Source: Leifsonia sp. fls2-241-R2A-40a
GTDB lineage: Bacteria > Actinomycetota > Actinomycetes > Actinomycetales > Microbacteriaceae
Length of the DNA stretch: 64,000 nt
Assembly (NCBI RefSeq): GCF_030209575.1
Contig: NZ_JARVRS010000001.1
Span: 3,038,001-3,102,000, forward strand
Reading direction: 5' to 3'
Position 1 is the first letter of the stretch, and every line of letters starts with the position of its first letter. Shown here piece by piece: positions 35,740 to 44,954 of this stretch. The position numbers and the translations under genes are program-made. The notes below the pieces were generated by a model. It was not told where the DNA came from and searched no databases. It was given only the letters and a program-made list of their open reading frames with translations.

Positions 35740-36719
35740 GCGAACGAATCGTCATCGCCGGGGCGTCCGGATTCCTCGGGCGCTACCTGGAGCGGCACTA
35801 CCGCGACGCTGGGGCGGAGGTCGTCCTGGTCGGCCGGAGCGGGCCCGACGTCCGCTGGGACGACGCCGCCGGGCTGCGCGCAGCCGTCACCGGAGCTTCC
35901 GCGGTCATCAACCTCGCCGGGAAGAGCGTCGACTGCCGCTACAGCGACGCCAACCGTGCCGAGATCTTCCGGTCGCGCCTCGCAACGACCGCGGCCGTCC
36001 GGGAAGCGATCGCCGCGAGCGACTCCCCGCCGCCTGTCTGGTTCAACGCCAGCACTGCGACGATCTACCGTCACGCGGAGGACCGGCCGATGACCGAGTC
36101 CACGGGCGAGCTCGGTACGGGCTTCTCGGTGGAGGTGGCGAAGGCGTGGGAGCGGGAGCTGTTCGCGGGCGCGCTGCCCGGAACCCGGCGGGTCGCCCTC
36201 CGCATGGCGATCGTGCTCGGAGACGGCAGCGCCCTGACGCCGCTGGTCAACCTCGTGCGCTTCGGCCTCGGCGGACCCCAGGTCGACGGACCATGGTTAG
36301 CGACGGCCGCGAGGCGGAACGCCGGGACCTTCCACGAGTTCCGGGCGCGGGGAGGGCGTCAGCGCTTCAGCTGGGTCCACATCGCCGATGTGCTCGGCGC
36401 GATCGAGTTCGTGCGCGACCACGCCGAGTTGGACGGCCCGGTCAACGTGTCCTCGCCGAACCCCACCGACAACCGCACCATGATGGCGACGCTGCGGCGC
36501 CTCCTCGGCGCGCGCATCGGCCTCCCGGCCTCCCGGTGGATGCTCGAACTGGGCTCCGTCGCCATCCGCACCGAGACCGAACTCGTGTTGAAAAGCCGCT
36601 GGGTGGTGCCCGAGCGCCTGCTCGACGCCGGGTACGAATTCGCCTACCCGGACCTGGAGCCGGCGCTCAGCGACATCCTCGCCGACCGCGGCTTGCTGCA
36701 CGCGTCCGCAGCCCGGTAG
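35736..36719 (+). CDS. TIGR01777-family NAD-dependent epimerase
   Basis: 327-residue short-chain dehydrogenase-like protein of the YfcH/SulA type. Nucleotide-binding IVIAGASGFLGRYL at the N-terminus, INLAGKSVDCRYS, FNASTATIYRH in the active-site region, and a C-terminal DUF1731 tail (LPASRWMLELGSVAIRTETELVLKSRWVVPERLL). Substrate not known. GTG start overlapping the DUF4166 stop. Its TAG stop forms part of the rpsA -10 hexamer TAGACT. Confidence 0.9.
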   Translation: MSERIVIAGASGFLGRYLERHYRDAGAEVVLVGRSGPDVRWDDAAGLRAAVTGASAVINLAGKSVDCRYSDANRAEIFRSRLATTAAVREAIAASDSPPPVWFNASTATIYRHAEDRPMTESTGELGTGFSVEVAKAWERELFAGALPGTRRVALRMAIVLGDGSALTPLVNLVRFGLGGPQVDGPWLATAARRNAGTFHEFRARGGRQRFSWVHIADVLGAIEFVRDHAELDGPVNVSSPNPTDNRTMMATLRRLLGARIGLPASRWMLELGSVAIRTETELVLKSRWVVPERLLDAGYEFAYPDLEPALSDILADRGLLHASAAR

Positions 36720-36722
36720 ACT
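36717..36722 (+). promoter_or_regulatory. rpsA promoter -10 (TAGACT), with -35 TTGCTG
   Basis: TAGACT at 36717-36722 with TTGCTG at 36693-36698 gives an 18-base spacer, the best two-box promoter in the window. The -10 includes the stop codon of the preceding gene. A ~100-base untranslated leader to the rpsA ATG follows. Confidence 0.65.
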
Positions 36723-36827
36723 GGAACGTCACTTGTCTGACACCTCTATCCGCCTGCCGTTCGCGGAACACAAAAACAGAACCATCGCGACCGGCCTGAT
36801 TCCTGTCCATTACGGAGCACCCACTAC

Positions 36828-38270
36828 ATGACAACCGCAACGACCGACAAGGCACCCAAGCAGGTCGCCGTCAACGACATCGGATCTGCTGAGGACTTTC
36901 TTGCCGCGGTCGAAAAGACGCTGAAGTTCTTCAACGACGGAGACCTCATCGAAGGCACCGTCGTCAAGATCGACCGCGACGAGGTCCTCCTCGACGTCGG
37001 TTACAAGACGGAGGGCGTCATCCCCTCCCGCGAGCTTTCCATCAAGCACGACGTCGACCCCACCGAGGTCGTCGAGGTCGGCGACACCGTCGAGGCCCTC
37101 GTTCTCCAGAAGGAGGACAAGGAAGGCCGCCTCATCCTGTCCAAGAAGCGTGCGCAGTACGAGCGCGCGTGGGGCGATGTGGAGAAGATCAAGGAAGCCG
37201 ACGGCGTGGTCACCGGTACGGTGATCGAGGTCGTCAAGGGCGGCCTGATCGTCGACATCGGCCTCCGCGGCTTCCTGCCGGCCTCGCTCATCGAGCTGCG
37301 CCGCGTCCGCGACCTCACCCCCTACCTGGGTCAGGAGATCGAGGCGAAGATCCTCGAGCTCGACAAGAACCGCAACAACGTGGTGCTCTCGCGCCGCGCG
37401 CTGCTGGAGCAGACCCAGTCGGAGTCTCGCACCACGTTCCTCAACAACCTGCACAAGGGCCAGGTCCGCAAGGGCGTCGTCTCGTCGATCGTCAACTTCG
37501 GTGCGTTCGTCGACCTCGGCGGCGTCGACGGTCTCGTCCACGTGTCGGAGCTCTCCTGGAAGCACATCGAGCACGCCTCCGAGGTCGTCGAGGTGGGCCA
37601 GGAGGTCACCGTCGAGATCCTCGAGGTCGACCTCGACCGCGAGCGCGTCTCGCTGTCGCTCAAGGCGACGCAGGAGGACCCGTGGCAGGTCTTCGCCCGC
37701 ACCCACGCGATCGGTCAGGTCGCACCGGGCAAGGTCACGAAGCTCGTCCCGTTCGGTGCGTTCGTCCGCGTCGCAGACGGCATCGAGGGCCTCGTCCACA
37801 TCTCCGAGCTGTCGGGCAAGCACGTCGAGCTGGCCGAGCAGGTCGTCTCGGTGGGCGACGAGGTGTTCGTCAAGGTCATCGACATCGACCTGGAGCGCCG
37901 CCGCATCTCGCTGAGCCTCAAGCAGGCCAACGAGGGCGTCGACCCCGAGGGCACCGAGTTCGACCCGGCCCTCTACGGCATGGTCACCGAGTACGACGAC
38001 CAGGGGAACTACAAGTACCCCGAGGGCTTCGACCCGGAGACCAACGAGTGGAAGGAAGGCTTCGAGACGCAGCGCGACGAGTGGGAGCAGCAGTACGCTG
38101 CCGCCCAGGCGCGCTGGGAGGCGCACAAGCGCCAGGTCGCGAAGGGCCTCGAAGAGGCTGCCGCCGACAGCGGTACGTCCTCCTACACGTCCGAGTCGGG
38201 CAACAGCGGCACCCTCGCCGACGACGAGTCGCTCGCGGCTCTGCGCGAGAAGCTCAGCTCCAACAACTGA
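36828..38270 (+). CDS. rpsA: 30S ribosomal protein S1
   Basis: 480 residues with four S1 RNA-binding repeats: about 35-105 (GTVVKIDRDEVLLDVGYKTEG), 120-190 (GTVIEVVKGGLIVDIGLRG), 205-275 (GVVSSIVNFGAFVDLGGVDG) and 290-360 (GKVTKLVPFGAFVRVADGIEG). An acidic, Gln/Ala-rich C-terminal tail follows, as is usual in actinobacteria. Delivers mRNA to the 30S subunit. Start at ATG in the AC-rich leader; no strong Shine-Dalgarno, which fits S1 genes. Ends with a strong terminator. Confidence 0.97.
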   Translation: MTTATTDKAPKQVAVNDIGSAEDFLAAVEKTLKFFNDGDLIEGTVVKIDRDEVLLDVGYKTEGVIPSRELSIKHDVDPTEVVEVGDTVEALVLQKEDKEGRLILSKKRAQYERAWGDVEKIKEADGVVTGTVIEVVKGGLIVDIGLRGFLPASLIELRRVRDLTPYLGQEIEAKILELDKNRNNVVLSRRALLEQTQSESRTTFLNNLHKGQVRKGVVSSIVNFGAFVDLGGVDGLVHVSELSWKHIEHASEVVEVGQEVTVEILEVDLDRERVSLSLKATQEDPWQVFARTHAIGQVAPGKVTKLVPFGAFVRVADGIEGLVHISELSGKHVELAEQVVSVGDEVFVKVIDIDLERRRISLSLKQANEGVDPEGTEFDPALYGMVTEYDDQGNYKYPEGFDPETNEWKEGFETQRDEWEQQYAAAQARWEAHKRQVAKGLEEAAADSGTSSYTSESGNSGTLADDESLAALREKLSSNN

Positions 38271-38286
38271 GCACCCGCTCCTAGAG

Positions 38287-38314
38287 ACGGCCGGTCCTTC
38301 GGGACCGGCCGTTT
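38287..38314 (+). terminator. Terminator after rpsA
   Basis: Perfect 11-bp stem ACGGCCGGTCC / GGACCGGCCGT with a TTCG tetraloop, followed by TTT; 16 bases after the rpsA stop. Confidence 0.9.
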
Positions 38315-38355
38315 CGGCGTTCCGGGCCACTCGACGGCCAGAGCGGAGGCGAGGC

Positions 38356-38361
38356 TAGGCT
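38356..38361 (+). promoter_or_regulatory. -10 (TAGGCT) for leaderless coaE
   Basis: TAGGCT is followed by six bases and then the coaE GTG; identical hexamer and gap as at polA. Confidence 0.6.
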
Positions 38362-38367
38362 GAGCGA

Positions 38368-38970
38368 GTGCAGCTGATCGGACTCACCGGCGGGATCGCC
38401 TCCGGCAAATCGACCATCGCCTCCCGACTCGCCTCCCACGGCGCCGTCGTCGTCGACGCCGACCGCATCGCGCGCGAGGTCGTCGAGCCGGGCACCCCGG
38501 CCCTCGCGCAGATCGCCGAACGCTTCGGCGATGGGGTGATCGCCGCCGACGGCAGCCTCGACCGTCCGGCCCTCGGCGCGATCGTCTTCGGCGACCCGGA
38601 GGCGCTGCAGGCGCTGAACGGCATCACGCATCCTGCCGTGCTCGCCGCGTCGACCGAGCGCTTCCGCGCCGCCGCAGAGGCCGACCCCGAGGCGATCGTC
38701 GTCTACGACGTCCCGCTGCTCGTGGAGTCGGCCAACGAGTACCCCTTCGATCGCGTCGTCGTCGCGCACGCGCCCGCCGAGACGCGCATCCATCGCCTGG
38801 TGACCCTGCGCGGGATGGACGCGGCCGAGGCCGAGCGCCGCATCCGCTCGCAGGCCACCGACGAGCAGCGGCTCGCCGTCGCCGACGACGTCATCGACAC
38901 CGGCGGCACGCTTCAGCAGACGCTGGACCAGGTCGACTCTCTGTGGGAGCGACTGCGCGCCGCATCCTGA
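38368..38970 (+). CDS. coaE: Dephospho-CoA kinase
   Basis: Last step of CoA synthesis, phosphorylating the 3'-OH of dephospho-CoA. 200 residues. P-loop GLTGGIASGKST at residues 5-16, then DADRIAREVVEPG and the CoaE-domain YDVPLLVE. Mycobacterial CoaE carries an additional UPF0157 domain; this one does not and is the compact form. GTG start. rpsA-coaE-uvrB order is conserved in actinobacteria. Confidence 0.95.
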   Translation: MQLIGLTGGIASGKSTIASRLASHGAVVVDADRIAREVVEPGTPALAQIAERFGDGVIAADGSLDRPALGAIVFGDPEALQALNGITHPAVLAASTERFRAAAEADPEAIVVYDVPLLVESANEYPFDRVVVAHAPAETRIHRLVTLRGMDAAEAERRIRSQATDEQRLAVADDVIDTGGTLQQTLDQVDSLWERLRAAS

Positions 38971-39057
38971 GCCACGCCTCCCTTGTGCGCGCGACGACTC
39001 GGAGTGCAGGCCGTTCCGCTGTGAGCGAGAGCCGGACCGAGTGTCGGTGGTCCTTCC

Positions 39058-39063
39058 TAGACT
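39058..39063 (+). promoter_or_regulatory. -10 (TAGACT) for uvrB
   Basis: TAGACT ends six bases before the uvrB ATG; the gap is GGAGGC, so the site could be read either as leaderless or as a very short leader. No LexA box (GAAC-N4-GTTC) was seen in the preceding 100 bases. Confidence 0.5.
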
Positions 39064-39069
39064 GGAGGC

Positions 39070-41136
39070 ATGCTTCCCACGCGCTCCGTCCGTCCCTTCG
39101 AGGTCGTCAGCGAGTACAGCCCGAGCGGTGACCAGCCTCAGGCGATCGCCGAGCTCGCCGGCCGCATCAACGCCGGCGAGACCGACGTGGTCCTGCTGGG
39201 CGCGACCGGTACCGGTAAGTCGGCGACCACGGCCTGGCTGATCGAGCAGGTGCAGCGTCCCACCCTGGTGCTGGCCCACAACAAGACCCTGGCCGCTCAG
39301 CTGGCGAACGAGTTCCGCGAGCTGCTGCCGAACAACGCCGTCGAGTACTTCGTGTCCTACTACGACTACTACCAGCCCGAGGCGTACGTCCCGCAGACCG
39401 ACACCTTCATCGAGAAGGACTCGTCGATTAACTCCGAGGTCGAGCGACTGCGGCACTCGACCACGAACTCCCTGCTGAGCCGCCGCGACGTCGTCGTGGT
39501 CTCCACGGTGTCGTGCATCTACGGCCTCGGTGCGGCCGAGGAGTACCTGGAGGCGATGGTCGCCCTGCAGGTCGGCCAGAACGTCGGTCGCGACGCGCTC
39601 ATCCGCCGCTTCGTCGGGATGCAGTACGAGCGCAACGACGTCGACTTCTCGCGCGGCAAGTTCCGGGTGCGCGGCGACACGATCGAGATCATCCCGATGT
39701 ACGAGGAGCACGCCGTCCGCATCGAGCTGTTCGGTGACGAGATCGAGGCGCTGTACTCGCTGCACCCGCTGACCGGCGAGGTGCTGCAGAAGATGGATGC
39801 GGTGTCGGTGTTCCCGGCGACGCACTACGCCGCGAGCCCCGCCACGATGCAGCGCGCCATCGTCACGATCCAAGACGAGCTGCGCGAGCGGCTGCAGGAG
39901 CTGGAGCGCGAGGGCAAGCTGCTCGAGGCCCAGCGTCTGCGCATGCGCACCCAATTCGACCTCGAGATGATGGAGCAGATCGGCTTCTGCTCTGGCATCG
40001 AGAACTACTCGCGGCACATCGACGGCCGGCTGCCGGGCGAGGCGCCGCACTGCCTGCTCGACTACTTCCCGGACGACTTCCTGGTGGTCATCGACGAGTC
40101 CCACGTGACCGTGCCGCAGATCGGCGCGATGTACGAGGGCGACGCGTCGCGCAAGCGCACCCTGGTGGAGCACGGCTTCCGCTTGCCGAGCGCGCTCGAT
40201 AACCGGCCGCTCAAATGGAACGAATTCAAAGACCGCGTCGGCCAGACCGTCTACCTGTCCGCGACGCCGGGCAAGTACGAGATGGGCATCGCCGACGGCG
40301 TGGTCGAGCAGATCATCCGCCCGACCGGCCTGATCGACCCGGAGATCGTCGTCAAGCCGACGAAGGGGCAGATCGACGACCTGCTCGAGGAGATCCGCGT
40401 GCGGGTCGAGCGCGACGAGCGCATCCTGGTCACGACGCTCACCAAGAAGATGGCGGAGGAGCTCACCGACTTCCTGGCGGAGGCCGGGGTGAAGGTCCGC
40501 TACCTGCACTCGGATGTCGACACCCTCCGCCGCGTCGAGCTCCTCACCGAGCTGCGTGCCGGCGTCTACGACGTGCTCGTCGGCATCAACCTGCTGCGAG
40601 AAGGACTCGACCTCCCGGAGGTGTCGCTGGTCGCGATCCTCGATGCCGACAAGGAAGGCTTCCTGCGCTCGTCGACGTCGCTCATCCAGACCATCGGGCG
40701 TGCGGCGCGAAACGTGTCCGGGGCGGTACACATGTACGCCGACGTCCTGACCGATTCGATGAAGAGCGCGATCGAGGAGACCGACCGGCGGCGCGAGAAG
40801 CAGATCGAGTACAACCGCGTCAACGGCATCGACCCGCAGCCGCTTCGCAAGCGCATCGCCGACATCACCGACATCCTGGCGCGCGAAGAGGCCGACACGG
40901 CTCGGATGCTCGCCGGGCGGGAGCAGAAGCGCAAGAGCCCCACGCCCAACCTCCGCAACGGCGGCATCGCTGCGCAGGGGGCGGCTGAGCTCGAGAGCAT
41001 CATCTCCGACCTCAACCAGCAGATGCTGGCGGCGGCAGGTGAGCTGAAGTTCGAGTTGGCCGCGCGGTTGCGTGACGAACTGTCCGACCTCAAGCGCGAC
41101 CTCCGGCAGATGGAGAAGGCCGGCCACCTGGGCTGA
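39070..41136 (+). CDS. uvrB: Excinuclease ABC subunit B
   Basis: DNA-damage verification helicase of nucleotide excision repair; 688 residues. Walker [12 protein letters not shown] at about 44-54, beta-hairpin region [19 protein letters not shown]-like VVIDESHV at about 340, then the helicase motif QTIGRAARN near 540 and a C-terminal UVR domain ([21 protein letters not shown]) that contacts UvrC. Works with UvrA and UvrC encoded downstream in this window. Confidence 0.98.
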   Translation: MLPTRSVRPFEVVSEYSPSGDQPQAIAELAGRINAGETDVVLLGATGTGKSATTAWLIEQVQRPTLVLAHNKTLAAQLANEFRELLPNNAVEYFVSYYDYYQPEAYVPQTDTFIEKDSSINSEVERLRHSTTNSLLSRRDVVVVSTVSCIYGLGAAEEYLEAMVALQVGQNVGRDALIRRFVGMQYERNDVDFSRGKFRVRGDTIEIIPMYEEHAVRIELFGDEIEALYSLHPLTGEVLQKMDAVSVFPATHYAASPATMQRAIVTIQDELRERLQELEREGKLLEAQRLRMRTQFDLEMMEQIGFCSGIENYSRHIDGRLPGEAPHCLLDYFPDDFLVVIDESHVTVPQIGAMYEGDASRKRTLVEHGFRLPSALDNRPLKWNEFKDRVGQTVYLSATPGKYEMGIADGVVEQIIRPTGLIDPEIVVKPTKGQIDDLLEEIRVRVERDERILVTTLTKKMAEELTDFLAEAGVKVRYLHSDVDTLRRVELLTELRAGVYDVLVGINLLREGLDLPEVSLVAILDADKEGFLRSSTSLIQTIGRAARNVSGAVHMYADVLTDSMKSAIEETDRRREKQIEYNRVNGIDPQPLRKRIADITDILAREEADTARMLAGREQKRKSPTPNLRNGGIAAQGAAELESIISDLNQQMLAAAGELKFELAARLRDELSDLKRDLRQMEKAGHLG

Positions 41137-41203
41137 GCCGCGCGGCCTCCGCAGCAGCAAGGGCTTCGCAGTCACTCGAGCACCGCAGCGACGGATGTCG
41201 GGC

Positions 41204-41209
41204 TACGGT
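41204..41209 (+). promoter_or_regulatory. -10 (TACGGT) before the DUF4129 gene
   Basis: TACGGT with a six-base gap to GTG 41216. It supports that GTG over the in-frame ATG at 41195. Confidence 0.45.
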
Positions 41210-41215
41210 GGCAGG

Positions 41216-41968
41216 GTGGCGACGAAGGCGGCGGGGCGGCGGCGGTGGACACTCGCGGCCTGCGTCGCGCTCGTGGCCGTCGCGCTGGCTGCCGTCGCGT
41301 TCCAGGGTGCACCGCAGTTCACCGGGCCGCGGATGTTCCTGCCGCCGGCGCCCATCCGCACCGACCCGGTCGAGCAGCGCGCCACCGGAACGCCAGAGCC
41401 CGGTCAGGCGTACCACGAGACCCGGCTCGACCTCTCCTGGGTGCTGATCGGCCTGATCATCCTCGCGGTCATCATCGCGCTCGCCCTCATCTGGCGGCTC
41501 CGCCGACGTCGCGGCGCCCCACCGGAACTCCCGTCGCTGGGCGACGTGAGCGGCGCTGACACGTCCAGCCCGCAGGCGTCGCCGGAACCCGAGCCCGAGC
41601 CCGAGCACGTCAGGAGAGGGCTGGACCGAGCCGCCGAGGTGCTCGCCAAAGAGCGCGAGCCGCGTGATGCGGTCGAACGCGCGTGGCTGGGTCTCGAAGA
41701 AGGCGCGGCCGACTCCGGCGTCCGACGCCTCCCCGCCGAGACCCCGGCCGAATTCGCGGCGCGGGTCGTCGCGCGGGTCGCCGCCGATCGGGATGCTGCG
41801 GGTCGCCTCCTCTCGCTCTACCTGCGGGCCCGCTTCAGCAGCGCCCCCGTCACTCCGGGCGACGTCGCAGCTGCTCGCGAGGCGGTGGACGCGCTCCGCT
41901 CCTCCTGGAACAGCGGACGAGCCGCGGGCCGCGCCCATCCCGCCGACTCCGGCCAGGGACGCCGATGA
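41216..41968 (+). CDS. DUF4129-domain membrane protein
   Basis: 250 residues. Helix 1 (LAACVALVAVALAAVAF), an extracytoplasmic stretch of about 45 residues, helix 2 (WVLIGLIILAVIIALALIW), then a basic stop and a cytoplasmic DUF4129 region with AVERAWLGLEEGAADSG, ETPAEFAARV and LYLRARFSS. First gene of a five-gene membrane cluster with MoxR and DUF58 proteins. Such clusters are widespread in actinobacteria; their work is not established. Confidence 0.8.
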   Translation: MATKAAGRRRWTLAACVALVAVALAAVAFQGAPQFTGPRMFLPPAPIRTDPVEQRATGTPEPGQAYHETRLDLSWVLIGLIILAVIIALALIWRLRRRRGAPPELPSLGDVSGADTSSPQASPEPEPEPEHVRRGLDRAAEVLAKEREPRDAVERAWLGLEEGAADSGVRRLPAETPAEFAARVVARVAADRDAAGRLLSLYLRARFSSAPVTPGDVAAAREAVDALRSSWNSGRAAGRAHPADSGQGRR

Positions 41969-42549
41969 CGACGACCCAGCGCCGTCGCCTCCCACCGCGC
42001 ATGCTGCGGCGACTCATCTTGTCCGCCCTCCTCGGCATCGCCCTCGCTGTCGCCGCCTGGTACCTCGGGATGGATGCGCCCCACGCGATCGGTCTCGGGG
42101 CCGCGGTCCTCGCACTGACCGCCTGTCTCTCGGCGCTGGGGGAGGCGCCCGACGTCATCTGGGCCGTTCCCGCCGCGCCGCCGCGACCGGGGTCCCGGAG
42201 GGATGTCGTGCAGCTGGGATGGTCGTACAGTTCTCGCGGCGGCCGCGTCTCGCCGGAGGGCCTGCGCGCGCTCCGCTCGGTCGCCGAGCGCACGCTGCGG
42301 CTGCGCGGTCTCGACCTCGAGGACCGTGCCGCCGATCCGCAGCTCGACCTGCTTCTCGGTCCCGAGCTGCTTGCGCTCCTGCGACGCGGTTCCGCCGTCG
42401 CGCCCCCGCGCACCGCCCAACTCGGCGCCATGCTCGACCGCCTGGAGGCGATCGCCCGTCACGACGACGCCGCGCCGTCCCAACCGAACGGCGGGCCGCG
42501 GGCCCGCACGTCCGCCCCGACCTCTGAGGAGACGCCCCGTGCCCGCTGA
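41965..42549 (+). CDS. Hypothetical membrane protein of the MoxR cluster
   Basis: 194 residues. Two N-terminal helices (LILSALLGIALAVAAWYLG and AIGLGAAVLALTACLSALG) and a cytoplasmic part with GLRALRSVAERTLRLRGLDLEDRAADPQLDLLLGP. ATG overlaps the previous stop (ATGA) and its end overlaps the moxR GTG. I do not recognise a named domain; the same small gene precedes moxR in related actinobacteria as far as I recall. Confidence 0.72.
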   Translation: MTTTQRRRLPPRMLRRLILSALLGIALAVAAWYLGMDAPHAIGLGAAVLALTACLSALGEAPDVIWAVPAAPPRPGSRRDVVQLGWSYSSRGGRVSPEGLRALRSVAERTLRLRGLDLEDRAADPQLDLLLGPELLALLRRGSAVAPPRTAQLGAMLDRLEAIARHDDAAPSQPNGGPRARTSAPTSEETPRAR

Positions 42550-43573
42550 CCCCCGCACCGCATCCGCTGCGCCGCCCGTCGCCCTCCCGATCGCGGAGGT
42601 CGCGCGCCTGGGCGCCGACGTCCTCGACCGGGTCGGGAGCGTCGTCGTCGGGATGCGCGAGCCGCTCCGCGTCGCGTTCGCGACCATCCTGGCCGGCGGT
42701 CACGTGCTGTTCGAGGACGTCCCGGGACTCGGCAAGACCCTCGCCGCACGCAGCATCGCCGCAGCCGTCGGCCTCGATTTCCGCCGGCTGCAATGCACGC
42801 CCGACCTCCTGCCGTCGGACATCACGGGCTCGTTCGTGTACGTGCCGAGCACGTCCGACTTCGAGTTCCGCCCCGGCCCCGTCTTCACGGGGCTCTTCCT
42901 GGCGGACGAGATCAACCGCACGTCGCCGAAGACGCAGTCGGCGCTGCTGGAGGCGATGGCGGAGGGGCAGGTATCGGTGGAGGGACGCAGCTTCCCGCTG
43001 CCGTCGCCGTTCCACGTCGTGGCGACGGCGAACCCGATCGAGTCGGAGGGCACGTACGCGCTGCCCGAAGCGCAGCTCGACCGCTTCATGGTCCGACTCA
43101 GCGTCGGCTATCCGGATGAGGCGGGCGAGGCGCGGGTGCTGCTGGCGCGCGTCGCCCGGCGGCACGAGGTGGCGACGGTCGACCCGGTGATCGACGCCGA
43201 CACCCTGGCGGCCATGCAGGCGGGGGTCGAGGCGGTCGACGTCGACCCCGACATCGCGGAGTACTGCGTGCGCCTCGCGGCGGCGACGCGGAGGCATCGC
43301 TCGGTGGAGGTCGGCGCCTCCCCACGCGGGTCGCAGGGACTCCTGCTGGTCGCCCGCGCCCTCGCCGTCCTCGCCGGCCGCGATTTCGTCATCCCCGATG
43401 ATGTGAAAGCGGTGGCCGTCCCGGTACTGGCGCACCGTCTCACCCTCACCGTGCAGGGCTGGACCAGCGGAGTGACCGCGGAACAGGTGGTCACCGAGGT
43501 CGTCAACACCGTCGCCGGACCGCCCGCAGTCGGGGCGGCCCGACGCGCGGGCGACGAGGCGCCGGCGCTGTGA
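42539..43573 (+). CDS. MoxR-family AAA ATPase
   Basis: 344 residues. Walker A EDVPGLGKTLAAR at about 60-72, Walker B LFLADEINRTSPKTQSALLE, sensor 1 VATANPIES, and arginine-finger/sensor 2 regions through ALPEAQLDRFMVR. MoxR ATPases act as chaperones in maturing metal-containing or cell-envelope complexes, usually with DUF58 partners. GTG start with TGAGGA upstream. The product is placed next to DUF58, as is usual. Confidence 0.93.
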   Translation: MPADPRTASAAPPVALPIAEVARLGADVLDRVGSVVVGMREPLRVAFATILAGGHVLFEDVPGLGKTLAARSIAAAVGLDFRRLQCTPDLLPSDITGSFVYVPSTSDFEFRPGPVFTGLFLADEINRTSPKTQSALLEAMAEGQVSVEGRSFPLPSPFHVVATANPIESEGTYALPEAQLDRFMVRLSVGYPDEAGEARVLLARVARRHEVATVDPVIDADTLAAMQAGVEAVDVDPDIAEYCVRLAAATRRHRSVEVGASPRGSQGLLLVARALAVLAGRDFVIPDDVKAVAVPVLAHRLTLTVQGWTSGVTAEQVVTEVVNTVAGPPAVGAARRAGDEAPAL

Positions 43574-43623
43574 CCACGTCACGGTCACGGCCGAGCGGGA
43601 TGCGCCCGCGGGTCCGCCGATGA
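43570..43623 (+). CDS. Possible 17-codon linker ORF between moxR and DUF58
   Basis: GTG overlaps the moxR stop (GTGA) and its own TGA overlaps the DUF58 ATG (ATGA), so it could carry ribosomes across the 46-base gap. The deduced peptide [17 protein letters not shown] is basic and low in complexity. No ribosome binding site lies before the DUF58 ATG. It may be chance. Confidence 0.3.
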   Translation: MTTSRSRPSGMRPRVRR

Positions 43624-44954
43624 CGGATCGCACGAGCACGTCGACACGGACGCGGTGGATGCTGAGCCCCTCCCTCGCCGCGGCCGTCATCCTGGGCGTG
43701 ATCGGCGTCGTCGTCGCCTTCGTGATGTCGCGGCCGGAACCCGCCCTCGTCGGCGCGCCGCTTCTGCTCGCCGCGGCGATGGGATGGGACCGGCGCCCCT
43801 CGTCGACGGCGTCCGCCGACGCGCCCTCCGACCTGGTCACCGTCACCGCCTCGGTCGCATCCGCCGCCGGCGTCCACGACGACGGGGGAGTCCCGGTCCT
43901 CTCCGTCGAACTGGGCGCTTCGGCCACGCAACGGCCGGACGCCCTGCAGCTGCGCCTCGCGCTGGGCGGTGCCGCGCCCGTCGACGCGGTCGTCACGCCG
44001 CGTGCCGCGGTCGCGCTCCGCGGCGAGGTGCCGGTGGTCCACTCGGGTCGCCAGCAGGTTGCCGGGGTGCAGGCACGCGCGGTCGGGGCCGACGCCGCGT
44101 GGGTCGGCGAACCGGGGGAGGAGGCCGCCGTGGACCGCGTGGTGCGCCCGCGCCAGCTGCCCGTCCGCAGCCTCCCGCTTCCGGCTCGGCTGCTCGGACT
44201 GACCGGCCAGCACACCTCCTCGCGCCCGGGTGACGGCGGCGAGTTCCGGGACATCGACCTGTTCCATCCCGGCGACCGGCTGCGCCGCATCGACTGGCGC
44301 GCCACCGCGCGTGCGGGACGTGCGGGGGAGCTGTATGTCCGCCGCACCACCGCGACCTCCGACGCTGCGGTCCACCTCGTCCTCGACGCACGGGACGAGC
44401 TCGGCGCTGCGGTCGCCGACTGGCCGCGCCCCTACCCCCGCCCGGCCGTCTCCTCGCTGGATGTGGCGCGCGAGGCGGCGTCCTCCCTCGCCGCCGCCTA
44501 TTCCGCGGTGGGCGACCGCGTCGGCTTCGATGATCTCGGGGAGTCGCGGCGCGTCCTCCCGCCGCGCGCCGGGGCGCGGCACCGTGAGCGGGTGCTGCGG
44601 GCCATCGAGCTGACCGTGCCCAACGGCGTGCCCTATCAGCGCGTCCGCGCCCCGCGGCTGTCGCCCGGGTCTCTGGCGTTCGTCCTCTCGGTCTTCCTCG
44701 ACGATCAGCCGCTCACCCTCGCGCTGACGTGGCGCGCGGCGGGTCACCGGGTGATCGCCGTCGACGTGCTGCCGGCCCGCGAGGGGCGCGACCTTCCCGT
44801 GCGCGATCGCCTGGCGTTGCGGACCATCGAGCTGGAGCGTCGTGTCCGGCTGCAGCAGTTGCAGGCCGGGGGAGTCGAGCTGCTGACCTGGGAGGATCCG
44901 GCGGTCCGCGAGGCGGCGTTCCTCGCACTGACGACCAGGGCGGCCCGGCGATGA
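43620..44954 (+). CDS. DUF58-domain protein
   Basis: 444 residues. Two helices near the N-terminus ([22 protein letters not shown] and [15 protein letters not shown]) anchor it; a large cytoplasmic domain follows. The DUF58 signature is [20 protein letters not shown] at about residue 210, followed by a von-Willebrand-like strand [11 protein letters not shown]. Usual partner of MoxR ATPases. Coupled to the following membrane gene by ATGA overlap. Confidence 0.9.
   Translation: MTDRTSTSTRTRWMLSPSLAAAVILGVIGVVVAFVMSRPEPALVGAPLLLAAAMGWDRRPSSTASADAPSDLVTVTASVASAAGVHDDGGVPVLSVELGASATQRPDALQLRLALGGAAPVDAVVTPRAAVALRGEVPVVHSGRQQVAGVQARAVGADAAWVGEPGEEAAVDRVVRPRQLPVRSLPLPARLLGLTGQHTSSRPGDGGEFRDIDLFHPGDRLRRIDWRATARAGRAGELYVRRTTATSDAAVHLVLDARDELGAAVADWPRPYPRPAVSSLDVAREAASSLAAAYSAVGDRVGFDDLGESRRVLPPRAGARHRERVLRAIELTVPNGVPYQRVRAPRLSPGSLAFVLSVFLDDQPLTLALTWRAAGHRVIAVDVLPAREGRDLPVRDRLALRTIELERRVRLQQLQAGGVELLTWEDPAVREAAFLALTTRAARR

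Noticed and set aside
38281-41175. A 964-codon open frame antisense to coaE-uvrB
   Set aside because: Crosses a terminator and two clear genes on the other strand; a GC artefact.
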